Below are positions 56,185-64,000 of a stretch of 64,000 nt of DNA, in pieces; the stretch's first letter is position 1; every line of letters begins with the position of its first letter. The position numbers and the translations under genes were made by a program. The notes below the pieces were generated by a model. That model had not been told where the DNA came from. It did not search any database and was given only the letters and a program-made list of their open reading frames with translations. The DNA comes from Paenibacillus sp. J23TS9. GTDB taxonomy: Bacteria > Bacillota > Bacilli > Paenibacillales > Paenibacillaceae. The DNA is taken from contig NZ_BOSG01000001.1 in NCBI RefSeq assembly GCF_018403225.1, positions 1,178,001-1,242,000 of the forward strand. Direction: 5' to 3'.

Positions 56185-57294
56185 ATGGCTGATCGGGGAG
56201 AGATGAATGAGGCTTCTATAATCTGCGAAGTACCAGTTGAGTTGATTTTTACAGATATCGATGTGAAATCATCGCAAACAGAACACTTGATTGAACAATT
56301 TACCGAGACTTGGTATGAACATCATCTTCAGTACAGCAATATTTCGATCATTAGGTTTGAGCCGCACCGGGAATTATACCGCTACTTTTTGGGACAATCC
56401 GCATCCGCAGGCGCCTATTTGGACTGGTACAGCAAAATCCATACCACCCGTGGTTTGGAGCCGCCGATGTCTTCTGAAGAAATCCTGCATCAACGAAAAA
56501 TGGAGTTCATCAACATGAAAAATGAGCTGTCTAACCAAAGTTCCTTTTTTAGTGAACACCCCATTCACGCAAGCTATAACCCTTCCGGTTATTTTAATAT
56601 CAAAGATGGCCATCACCGGGCATTGTTTCTGTACTGCTGCGGTTTTCGTAGGCTGTATATGGCAATGAGCAAGGAAAATTATGAGCAGTGGATGAACAAG
56701 GAGCAAGCTGCTGTAGTTCAAGAAACCGTACAAACACAGAAACGACAGCTGATCTATACCCCGATCCTGAATCCTGCATTCTACAGCTGGAGAAGTGAGA
56801 GAGACGAAATCTACCCTACCAGACTTGATTACATGCTCCGATATCTAGGTCCTTATCATTTACATGAGCTTCGTATTCTCGATATCGGCTGCAATATTGG
56901 CTACCATGCGAGATGCTTGACGAGAGAGGGTGCAGAGGTCACTGGTATCGAGCATGATCCCAACCACTTTCAGCTGCTGCAGGAGCTGAACCGTCTGGAG
57001 CGAACCCATTTCAGATGGATTCCGGAGCCTTTCGAAACCACGGAAACAGAACGTTATGATATCGGGATTATGCTGACGGTCTTTTACCATGTGATGAAAG
57101 ATGAAAAAGTCTGCGGCACTTTTCTATCCAAATTGAATGCATCCATTTCTCATCTGCTGTTCTGGGAATCGGGTGACGAAATCGATGCAGAGAAGAAGCT
57201 GCTTATGGATAATACGGATTTTACTTATTATGAGAAGCTCGCGGACACCTTTGGAACAGGGAAGTACAGGGAGCTTGGCGTGTTTTTGAAATAA
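56185..57294 (+). CDS. Two-domain protein: ParB-like N-terminal part plus methyltransferase
   Basis: The 369-residue protein has an N-terminal region of about 190 residues (HASYNPSGYFNIKDGHHRAL, a ParB/sulfiredoxin-like pattern DGHHR) and a C-terminal SAM domain (ILDIGCNIGYHARCL, then IGIMLTVFYHV). GGAGGAGG at 56169-56176 fits ATG 56185 or GTG 56182; the ATG at 56134 has no such site. A DGHHR pattern together with a methyltransferase is found in some glycan-modifying loci. The joint function is inferred only from the neighbours. Confidence 0.72.
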   Translation: MADRGEMNEASIICEVPVELIFTDIDVKSSQTEHLIEQFTETWYEHHLQYSNISIIRFEPHRELYRYFLGQSASAGAYLDWYSKIHTTRGLEPPMSSEEILHQRKMEFINMKNELSNQSSFFSEHPIHASYNPSGYFNIKDGHHRALFLYCCGFRRLYMAMSKENYEQWMNKEQAAVVQETVQTQKRQLIYTPILNPAFYSWRSERDEIYPTRLDYMLRYLGPYHLHELRILDIGCNIGYHARCLTREGAEVTGIEHDPNHFQLLQELNRLERTHFRWIPEPFETTETERYDIGIMLTVFYHVMKDEKVCGTFLSKLNASISHLLFWESGDEIDAEKKLLMDNTDFTYYEKLADTFGTGKYRELGVFLK

Positions 57295-57329
57295 TTGAAG
57301 CATAAACCTAAGAGGGGGAGAATTACACC

Positions 57330-58022
57330 ATGTCATGCGGTGTTTCTGTTCTCATTCCGTATCAATCGGACGGCGGCCCACGGGACGAGGCTTTTCGTTA
57401 TGTAAAGGGGTTTTATGAGCAGCAGCTGCCGGAAATTGAAATCTGTGTGGGAGAACTGAGTCATGAAATATTCTGCCGTTCGAAGGCAATCAACAAGGCA
57501 GCAGCGGCCGCAAGCGGTCGGATCTTCATCATTGCCGATGGAGACATCATCTATGATCCGGATCTGATGAAGGATGCCTTAAAGCAGGTCGCAGACAACA
57601 GATGGATCATTCCTTTTAGCAGTATCACACGCATGACCTATAACAATTCACAGGCGATTCTTCAAAGGGATGCACATTGGCCGCTTCAAATCCCGCTCGA
57701 AACGATGCCCGATAACGCCCGATTTTTCGTCGGGGGAGTGAATGTACTTTCAAGGAAAGCTTTTGAGTTGGTTGGGGGATATGATGAACGGTTTATAGGC
57801 TGGGGAGGGGAAGACGAAGCTTTTGCGTATTCTCTGGATACGATGGTGGGAAAGCATATTCGCCTTGAAGGTAATCTGCTGCATTTTTGGCATCCGTTTG
57901 TCGGACCCGCGGGTAACCCGCATTATGACGCGAATTATTCTTTATTCAATTTGTATAAAGCCGCAATAGGCAATCCGGAAGAAATGAATCGATTGATCCA
58001 GGCCAAAGAGAGAGGAGTTTGA
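57330..58022 (+). CDS. Family 2-type glycosyltransferase with a galactosyltransferase-like C-terminal part
   Basis: The 230-residue enzyme opens GVSVLIPYQSDGG, has the metal-binding DXD-like IIADGDIIY near residue 70, and the GWGGEDEAF motif of the glyco_transf_7C domain near residue 165. This pairing is seen in bacterial polypeptide or glycan galactosyl/N-acetylgalactosaminyl transferases. AGAGGGGGAG precedes ATG 57330. Five bases separate it from the next glycosyltransferase. Confidence 0.85.
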   Translation: MSCGVSVLIPYQSDGGPRDEAFRYVKGFYEQQLPEIEICVGELSHEIFCRSKAINKAAAAASGRIFIIADGDIIYDPDLMKDALKQVADNRWIIPFSSITRMTYNNSQAILQRDAHWPLQIPLETMPDNARFFVGGVNVLSRKAFELVGGYDERFIGWGGEDEAFAYSLDTMVGKHIRLEGNLLHFWHPFVGPAGNPHYDANYSLFNLYKAAIGNPEEMNRLIQAKERGV

Positions 58023-58027
58023 CAGCC

Positions 58028-58777
58028 ATGAAATTATCTTTGATCGTTCCGGTCTTGAATGAGGAAACATTCATCCCGCTTTATCTGGAAAGTGCAGCCG
58101 CTTATGCAGATGAAATTGTTATCGTGGACGGCGGCAGTACAGATCGGACCATTCAGATCATTGAAGCCTATCAGCGGCATTTTCCTATTCGACTCTACAG
58201 GATGAACCAAACTGGCTTGCCTTATACAGAAGACTGGAACGAATCCAGAGTCCGTAATTTTCTGATTGACCAGGCTGCAGGGGACTGGATCATGAATCTG
58301 GATATCGACGAGCTGATGGACGACCGGTTTCGCGATGTTTTGCCGGAGATCATGAACCGTACGGAGATTGATATTTTCCAGTTCCCATTCGTGAATTTTT
58401 GGGGCAGCCCTTGGACACTTCGCGTAAACAGCCCTGGAGATGAAAGGTGGTCAAATGATATTACCCGAATGTGGCGTGCGAACATTGGAATAAGGTACCG
58501 TGATGAAAAGCATCATTGCACGCTGGAGGGCAGCGGCGGTCAAAGTATTTGGAGCATTCCGCGCGACCGGGTGGACATAAATATCTATCATTACCATTAC
58601 GCAATCGGAAGGAAAATCAAATATAACGATAATCGCCGCGGTGACGTGAATGTGCCCAATAATCAGGGAGAACCGGACTGGAGCTTCACGCATGCCGAAT
58701 ACAGTATTGCAACGGCTCCTTTTACAGGAAGTCATCCGGAAGTCATACAGCAGTATCTAAATGTACATCAGCTGTGA
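58028..58777 (+). CDS. Family 2 glycosyltransferase
   Basis: The 249-residue enzyme begins LSLIVPVLNEETFIPLYLES and has the nucleotide-sugar motif IVDGGSTDRT and the DXD-like WIMNLDIDELMDD. AGAGGAG lies 10 bases before ATG 58028; the TTG at 58019 is too close to that site. It forms the end of the plus-strand run and is followed by a two-way terminator. Confidence 0.87.
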   Translation: MKLSLIVPVLNEETFIPLYLESAAAYADEIVIVDGGSTDRTIQIIEAYQRHFPIRLYRMNQTGLPYTEDWNESRVRNFLIDQAAGDWIMNLDIDELMDDRFRDVLPEIMNRTEIDIFQFPFVNFWGSPWTLRVNSPGDERWSNDITRMWRANIGIRYRDEKHHCTLEGSGGQSIWSIPRDRVDINIYHYHYAIGRKIKYNDNRRGDVNVPNNQGEPDWSFTHAEYSIATAPFTGSHPEVIQQYLNVHQL

Positions 58778-58796
58778 CAGGATTCATAGGTCATGT

Positions 58797-58850
58797 AAAA
58801 AAGCCTTCAGCATCAGGGAGATGATTCTCATCCGGATGCGAAGGCCTTTT
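58797..58850. terminator. Bidirectional terminator between two glycosyltransferase genes
   Basis: AAAAAAGCCTTCAGCATC is mirrored by GATGCGAAGGCCTTTT with one bulge, and T-runs occur in both directions. On the minus strand it overlaps the stop of the 873-residue protein gene. Confidence 0.85.
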
Positions 58851-58853
58851 ATT

Positions 58854-61475
58854 TTATGAATGTGTTCCTTCCATTGTCAGGGACTGATTTGGCTCCAATA
58901 GCTGATGAACCAAGAGAGGGGCCTGACGCTCTTCAACTATTCTATAGTCCTTCATACTCATTCTCAAATCCTCCAGCTGATGTGCGTGGTAAGAGAGGGA
59001 GTCTATCACATTATGATGCGTATGAAAATCCGGAAAGACCTCATTTTCACCGCAGTAAAGAATATATTCGAAGGGGACAAGGCTAAACAAATCAAGTCTG
59101 TTAGTCATGTACATCTGCGGTCCGGCTTTGCGTATGCCTACAATATCATGATGATAATATTTGGTCAGATGAATGATGACAATCCATTCTTTATGCGCTG
59201 CTAACTGCTTAATCAACTGCTGCCAACGGATGCTCCGCCTCGACCATTCCCTGCCTCCAAGAACAAGGATGCACTTTTGATTATTCTTCTTTAGTCTGCC
59301 GGAGACCTCTTCATTTGTTTCTGCACCGAAAAAAAGGTTTTCAGGACGTTTGGGGAGCTGCCAAATTTTATTCCATTTTTGTTCGTAATAAGCTTTGTTC
59401 CTCTGCCATAGCGCATCGTATTCATCGGGCTTCAGCTTCTTGATCGTTGCGCTGCCGTGGTGATAGACGAAGGCGTCTTCAATAATCAAGAGCTTATACC
59501 CCGCACGTTTCACTCGTTCGCAATAATCATCATCCTCAAACATGCCTATACCGTATTTACTGTCCAAGCCACCGATTTTTTCGAAAACACTTCGTTTCAT
59601 AGCGACGCAGAAGAAGCCCAACAGCTCCGTATACCGGTAAGATCCTTTGTAATATTGATAAAAATCATGCAGCCATTGCGGATGTGCTCCATCAACCGGA
59701 TTTCCTACAAAATGGTCGACGGCCTGATCATTGCCGACATGATTGGACATCGGACCGCTCATTCCTATATCATGATTCTTCTCTAGAGGTGCAATCAATC
59801 GTTGGATCCAGCTCTCATCCGGGATGATGGTATCATTGTTCAACAGAATGATATAGTCGCCGGTAGCTTTGCGACAGCCCAATGAATTACCTGCAGCAAA
59901 TCCGAGATTGGAAGATGCATAAATGATTCGGAACAGATCCGGATCGAGTTCTGATAAATGATGCGGTGTTTCGTCTGTAGAACCGTTATCAATGATAATG
60001 ATTTCCAGATTGGGGTATCGATGAGGCTTCTGCAAGCTAAAAAGACATTGCCGGGTGTACGCCCAGTTGTTATAGGTCAGGATGACGATGCTTACTTTGG
60101 GAAACAGCTGTCGCTGTATGGTTTGATGCAATTCCTGGTACCTCATCTCCCAAGTATGGGTGTGTGCATACCGTTGTCTGAGTTCCATTTGCTGCGGATT
60201 ATTTTCCATAAGCGACCATTCAATTGCATCTTCAAAAGCTTCAGGTGTTCGCGCTATGGAGGTTAACCCGTCTGCAACCATTTCAAGCTCCGGAAGATAA
60301 GTGGAGACGACTGGCTTGCCTGCAGACAGATATTCATACAACTTAACCGGGTTAGTTGCCCGGGTGAGTTCATTTTGCAGGAAAGGAATGATAGCCACAT
60401 CAAACCGTTGCAGATATGAAGGAAGCTCGGTATAAGGTTTTTCACCAAGAAGAAGTACGTTGGGCAGCTTTTCGACTGCCGAAGTGTCACAGCCAAACGT
60501 ATGACCGATCAGTATAAATGTCCATTCAGGTCTTTTCGTGGCGAGCTTCTCGACGAGCTGAATGTCGAACCAGTCCGATATGGCTCCATAATAACCAATG
60601 ACAGGACCTTGAACAGAATCGAGTTCCGGGGCTGGGACAGCCTGCGAGGAAAAATGGGAAACATCAGCAGCATTTCGGAGCAAAAGTGTAGATGAATGAA
60701 GAGCTTGCATCCGATCGTATAACAGCTGGGATGAAGCGAGCACCAGGTTAGCCTTGCGGGCCAATTGTTCTTCCTGTCTGAGTACTGCCTTTTCATTGGT
60801 TGAAAATCCATTGTGTTCGTCCATGCAATCATAGAGAAGGTTGTGGTTTTCCATGGCTGTCACGAGCGGAGTCCAGAATGGAAGATCAACGATCGAGACT
60901 AGATGATGAACCTGAAACCGATCTCTGACATAGTCGATTGACCAGCTTAAATACTGAATATCAGCCTGGCTCATTTGGTCTCTATACAGATTAAGGCGTT
61001 GGTGTGCACAAAGAGTAACAAGCCAAATATTAGGCTCAATCCGTTTGATTTTGACATGGTGGGCCACTTCTTCATAAGTCGCATTCTTCTGAAGTGCCGT
61101 TACTCCGGTAGTTATATAAAAAACACGGTGTCCGTGCTGGGCAAACTGCTGTGAGATCTGCTGCGGTCTTTGCCATCTGAAATCCCAATCAATTACTGGA
61201 AAACGGAAGACATCATACATACCAGGTTCCTCCATATAAGACCGCACCTGTGGCGTAACTACCTCAGCAGCAGGAATTTCGTTCAATGGAACCATAACAT
61301 GACGATTTGGCAGGGGCTGAGTTGGAATACTCATGGGGGATGCTGGATTCATTTGTGGTGGCTTGATATACCGAGTTTTCTTCGGAACCGTTCTTTTGCT
61401 TTTTTTATGCTTCAGAGTCGAAGGAGACGCTGATTTAATCATTGGCTTCCGGGGCCTTTTGCGTGGTCTATTCAA
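58854..61475 (-). CDS. Large two-domain glycosyltransferase (GT4 plus GT2)
   Basis: The 873-residue protein has a basic, Lys/Pro-rich N-terminus (residues 1-50) and a GT4-type domain (about 85-445, with WQRPQQISQQFAQHGHRVF and NPVKLYEYLSAGKPVV). A GT2 domain (about 455-700: VSIVILTYNNWAYTRQCLF, IIDNGSTDETP, ILLNNDTIIPDE, GMFEDDDYCERVKRAGY) is next, then a third region. The two domains could add sugars in sequence. The TTG at 61475 has GGGAGGAG 8 bases upstream. No membrane helix is seen. Confidence 0.88.
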   Translation of the reverse strand: MNRPRKRPRKPMIKSASPSTLKHKKSKRTVPKKTRYIKPPQMNPASPMSIPTQPLPNRHVMVPLNEIPAAEVVTPQVRSYMEEPGMYDVFRFPVIDWDFRWQRPQQISQQFAQHGHRVFYITTGVTALQKNATYEEVAHHVKIKRIEPNIWLVTLCAHQRLNLYRDQMSQADIQYLSWSIDYVRDRFQVHHLVSIVDLPFWTPLVTAMENHNLLYDCMDEHNGFSTNEKAVLRQEEQLARKANLVLASSQLLYDRMQALHSSTLLLRNAADVSHFSSQAVPAPELDSVQGPVIGYYGAISDWFDIQLVEKLATKRPEWTFILIGHTFGCDTSAVEKLPNVLLLGEKPYTELPSYLQRFDVAIIPFLQNELTRATNPVKLYEYLSAGKPVVSTYLPELEMVADGLTSIARTPEAFEDAIEWSLMENNPQQMELRQRYAHTHTWEMRYQELHQTIQRQLFPKVSIVILTYNNWAYTRQCLFSLQKPHRYPNLEIIIIDNGSTDETPHHLSELDPDLFRIIYASSNLGFAAGNSLGCRKATGDYIILLNNDTIIPDESWIQRLIAPLEKNHDIGMSGPMSNHVGNDQAVDHFVGNPVDGAHPQWLHDFYQYYKGSYRYTELLGFFCVAMKRSVFEKIGGLDSKYGIGMFEDDDYCERVKRAGYKLLIIEDAFVYHHGSATIKKLKPDEYDALWQRNKAYYEQKWNKIWQLPKRPENLFFGAETNEEVSGRLKKNNQKCILVLGGREWSRRSIRWQQLIKQLAAHKEWIVIIHLTKYYHHDIVGIRKAGPQMYMTNRLDLFSLVPFEYILYCGENEVFPDFHTHHNVIDSLSYHAHQLEDLRMSMKDYRIVEERQAPLLVHQLLEPNQSLTMEGTHS

Positions 61476-61701
61476 GCAGAATTCTCCTCCCTAAACGATT
61501 GTCTAGTTCAAAATATGTATCTTGCCGGATATCCGCGTGGGTAAATCACCATTCCAAGTGGATAAAAGGGATGATAATTCGTAAGCTCTTCCATACCTAT
61601 TTTCAATTTGGTAGGCAAATTGATTATCTTTGTATCTCAGGGGTTACCGCTTGTATGAAAACATCATATTGTACTCATGACCAAGCGAAGGAGGCAGATC
61701 C

Positions 61702-62118
61702 ATGAAGCTGCGCAGAAAAACTTTTAACAATACAAATTGTGTTCAAGTTATTCGTAAAAAGAAGCCATCTTCCCATGGGAAGACAGGTTCATTAAGAAGA
61801 AAGCTGAACGAGCTTAAAAGATTACTTGCAGGCAGCATAGCTAGACTTGCTGAACAAGTAAGAAGGCTCAGATACCGGGTAAACCGCTTGTCCGCACGTG
61901 TGAATTCTTTGCAGGATCAGGTCGAGCTGATGACTGAGAACCAGCAAGGTACGAGAGCCTTTTTTATTAAAAAAGTTAATTCGAAAATAACTATTGAGAC
62001 CCCGGCGGGTACCGTTTTCGGAACACTTACCCTGGTTGGGGATGACTTTATTCAACTCAGAGAACCCGATGGAAGTATTGTTCTGATACCGCTGCGGAGT
62101 GTATTGTCAATACTCTAA
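61702..62118 (+). CDS. Basic coiled-coil protein with DUF2642-like C-terminal fold
   Basis: The 138-residue protein has a very basic start (KLRRKTFNNTNCVQVIRKKK), a long coiled coil (about 30-80) and a C-terminal small-barrel region (GTVFGTLTLVGDDFIQLREP, then IVLIPLRSVLSIL). That last part resembles DUF2642, which is found in small Bacillus spore-coat-related proteins. AAGGAGG lies before ATG 61702. It may anchor or scaffold the layer that the neighbouring glycosyltransferases decorate; this is an inference from context. Confidence 0.6.
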   Translation: MKLRRKTFNNTNCVQVIRKKKPSSHGKTGSLRRKLNELKRLLAGSIARLAEQVRRLRYRVNRLSARVNSLQDQVELMTENQQGTRAFFIKKVNSKITIETPAGTVFGTLTLVGDDFIQLREPDGSIVLIPLRSVLSIL

Positions 62119-62147
62119 TATTAAAAAAATGAGGAGGAATAAAGACC

Positions 62148-62348
62148 ATGAATTTCTTGGAAGCTTTGAATACGTTTATGGGCAGGATGTCAGAAGTCGT
62201 TCAGCCGGGGCAATTTTTACAGGGGAGATTGGCATCAGTCTCTAATGGCCTGGTCACTGTACAGCTTGTAAGCTCTAACTATATACCGACGACTCAGGAA
62301 GTTACCGCAATAAGCGATAATATTACTTTCGTCCGAATTCTTCCATAG
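62148..62348 (+). CDS. Small DUF2642-like protein
   Basis: The 66-residue protein (MNFLEALNTFMGRM...) has a short helix, then a small-barrel pattern with FLQGRLASVSNGLVTVQLVS. This matches the length and layout of DUF2642 proteins. GAGGAGGAATAAAGACC lies before ATG 62148. It is the second gene of a pair with the coiled-coil protein upstream and faces a glycosyltransferase gene, so a role on a surface or spore layer is possible but unproven. Confidence 0.6.
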   Translation: MNFLEALNTFMGRMSEVVQPGQFLQGRLASVSNGLVTVQLVSSNYIPTTQEVTAISDNITFVRILP

Positions 62349-62375
62349 TACATGAACAGAATCAAACTTAGAAGC

Positions 62376-63659
62376 TTAGAAGTTCTGATCCAGCATCCAG
62401 GAACTCCACTTTTTGAATTCCTGTGTATGGATATGCGTAATACTGCTGCTGCGGATCCGCCGGTTATATAGTGGGAGAGGGATGTAATGCAATGTTTCTG
62501 TTTTTGCAAACCGGGCAAGTATTTCAATATCCTCGTACAATCTTCCATTCCAAGGTGCAGAAGTGTTCCAGCCGTTACCATCCTTAAGCGATTTGGTGAG
62601 AAACATTCGGGGAGCAATCGCTAAGCCTTTTTCAAGAAGACCCTGATATGTGAGGGTGGGTGGAGAATTGACTCCCCGGTAGATGAGCTGTCCATTTAGG
62701 CGCTCTGTCCATTCATGATGATCCGCATAGATTACATCAACGGGTTCCATACCGCAAGCTTCATCAGCAAGCTTCTGCAAGCAGTCCACAGTCAGCCAGT
62801 CGTCAGCATCGAGCTCGAGCAGCCAGCTGCCCTTGATCTTCATTAGGGCTCTATTCAGGCATGCTGCTTTTCCTTGGTTATGTTCTTGGATCAAGCATTG
62901 AATCCGCGGGTCTTTTTCAAGTGTGTTTAGAAGCGCTTGGGTTCCGTCGGTCGATCGGTCGTCAACGATAATAAGTTCCCAATTCTTATAAGATTGGGCG
63001 AGAACGGACCGGATAGCCCATGGCAAGTAGTTCGCATTATTATACGTACACAAAACGATGGATATTAATGGATTTAGTGTTTTATCCTGTTGGTGATCTC
63101 CTTGTGCGTAAAGATTCTTAAGCAGGAGCATCAATTCTTTTTTCTCTATGTCGTTGTTCTTCCAATGCAGGATGTCAGCCTTTGATGGTACGATCGTATC
63201 CGTTGTTACAAATAGCCATGAGTAAGAGTTCAGAAGCTGAAATTGCTTATCTATAAGTACATAAAGATCAAAGGGGAGATGGCTTCGTTCGGTAAAACCA
63301 TTATTGGGTTCTGCTATTACGTTAGCCGTACGCCATAAGATAGCGCCAACGCATTCAAACTTCTGTGATTCTTCGAAGTGTACTGCGGGAAGGGGTTGAA
63401 TAATGATCCCGGCCAAGTCATGCACCATTTCGGTCTGCCATTGCTGAAGCTGTTCTTTAAAAGCAGGTTTAATGGTATCGCCTGCATAAAAGGTAAGAAA
63501 AAATGGTTCATCATAGGTTGCTAAAATATCGTTTAATTTCGCAGCAGTATCCAGTACTGGCAGCCGCACGGGGGTTATTTCGGGAAGTGCGTCCCGAAGA
63601 GAAAGTTCGGTTTGGAGCGCATTCAATTGGCTGCCTCTAGTGATAATAAATGCAATCAT
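62376..63659 (-). CDS. Family 2 glycosyltransferase with an N-terminal extra domain
   Basis: The 427-residue protein has an N-terminal domain of about 190 residues (a possible degenerate GT fold: FIITRGSQLNALQTELSL) and a GT2 domain (about 200-425): ISIVLCTYNNANYLPWAIRS, IVDDRSTDGTQ, LLELDADDWLTVD and ENGRLYED-like NGRLYEDIEILARFA. GGAAGGGAG lies 7 bases before ATG 63659, so the longer frame to 63740 is rejected. It is on the opposite strand from the two DUF2642-like genes and follows the queF terminator. Confidence 0.87.
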   Translation of the reverse strand: MIAFIITRGSQLNALQTELSLRDALPEITPVRLPVLDTAAKLNDILATYDEPFFLTFYAGDTIKPAFKEQLQQWQTEMVHDLAGIIIQPLPAVHFEESQKFECVGAILWRTANVIAEPNNGFTERSHLPFDLYVLIDKQFQLLNSYSWLFVTTDTIVPSKADILHWKNNDIEKKELMLLLKNLYAQGDHQQDKTLNPLISIVLCTYNNANYLPWAIRSVLAQSYKNWELIIVDDRSTDGTQALLNTLEKDPRIQCLIQEHNQGKAACLNRALMKIKGSWLLELDADDWLTVDCLQKLADEACGMEPVDVIYADHHEWTERLNGQLIYRGVNSPPTLTYQGLLEKGLAIAPRMFLTKSLKDGNGWNTSAPWNGRLYEDIEILARFAKTETLHYIPLPLYNRRIRSSSITHIHTQEFKKWSSWMLDQNF

Positions 63660-63762
63660 ATAGCTACTCCCTTCCGTTGAATGCCTATAGAATGAGGTGT
63701 TACCCAATGACAGGGTATGCAGCATTTGCCTATGTGACACGAAGAGTTTCCTAATTCAAATA

Positions 63763-63790
63763 GAAAAAGCCGCATTTCTGCGGCTTTTTC
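63763..63790. terminator. Bidirectional terminator after queF
   Basis: GAAAAAGCCGCA (63763-63774) pairs exactly with TGCGGCTTTTTC (63779-63790) around a TTTC loop. Confidence 0.92.
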
Positions 63791-63818
63791 TGATGTACAC
63801 GGCTAACCAATCTTTGAC

Positions 63819-64000
63819 TTACCGGTTATCGATCTTCTCCGGATACAAGTCATGATTCATCAGACGCTGCTCGGCCATCTGTTCAAACTTGGTTCCGGGT
63901 TTTCCGTAGTTGCAGTAAGGATCGATGGAGATTCCGCCGCGCGGCGTGAATTTGCCCCACACCTCAATGTACCGTGGCTCCATCAGCTTGATCAGATCAT
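63819..64000 (-). CDS. queF: PreQ1 synthase (7-cyano-7-deazaguanine reductase), C-terminal part
   Basis: Only the last 59 codons are inside the window; the start lies past the right edge. The residues [29 protein letters not shown] and [13 protein letters not shown] are characteristic of the short Bacillus-type QueF. It reduces preQ0 to preQ1 with NADPH in queuosine synthesis. The stop is the TAA at 63821-63819. Confidence 0.95.
   Translation of the reverse strand, partial: DLIKLMEPRYIEVWGKFTPRGGISIDPYCNYGKPGTKFEQMAEQRLMNHDLYPEKIDNR

Noticed and set aside
1..64000. CRISPR arrays, insertion sequences, prophage genes or rRNA
   Set aside because: I found no regularly spaced short repeats, transposase or phage genes, or rRNA-like sequence in any part of the window.

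Overview
The window reads as chromosomal DNA of a spore-forming Firmicute of the Paenibacillus type. Support comes from strong GGAGG-like ribosome binding sites, frequent TTG and GTG starts, a Bacillus-type DeoR/deo regulon, an S-layer-homology (SLH) protein, a MocR regulator, a selD-mnmH pair, a QueF of Bacillus type and DUF11-repeat surface proteins. I see no rRNA, tRNA, CRISPR array, insertion sequence or prophage.

Layout. 1-3587: end of a methyltransferase, FAD oxidoreductase and MMPL transporter, an arrangement often found behind type III polyketide synthases. 3620-11250: coaA (minus), then deoR and a five-gene deoxynucleoside operon, deoC-nupC-deoB-deoD-pdp. It is preceded by a DeoR operator and promoter laid out as in B. 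subtilis. 11388-15729: a DUF4190 membrane protein, an AraC regulator and a divergent oxidoreductase/double TIM-barrel sugar operon. 15831-24211 (minus): a giant DUF11-repeat protein of about 2,235 residues, apparently starting at ATT, whose last repeat continues in an overlapping second frame that encodes 558 more residues. 24500-25675: small protein, SRPBCC protein and ArsR repressor under a promoter covered by two operator copies. 25725-27824 (minus): an iron-sulfur group of SufR-like regulator, ferredoxin and Mrp/SalA. 28281-32978: truncated globin, flavin reductase, VanY-like peptidase, selD and mnmH. 33011-40140: glycolipid-type glycosyltransferase, DUF1835 protein, TetR/SDR pair, MFS transporter and MocR regulator. 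40450-46743: YcdB-SLH protein, M28 peptidase, arsR with a decayed arsB, a small exported protein and a K+ channel. 46933-54447: hemY, AraC-sulfatase pair, an ECF sigma factor fused to a large C-terminal domain, a WYL regulator and a DHFR-like reductase. 54615-63659: an island of glycosyltransferases, methyltransferases and two small DUF2642-like proteins, perhaps for glycosylating a spore or cell surface layer. 63819-64000: 3' end of queF.

The points I would look at first are the ATT start and split repeat of the DUF11 protein, the sigma factor/BtrH-like fusion, the alternative RNA helices before selD, the small RNA or ORF at 40096-40345, the deleted arsB, and the surface glycosylation island with a CTG start.
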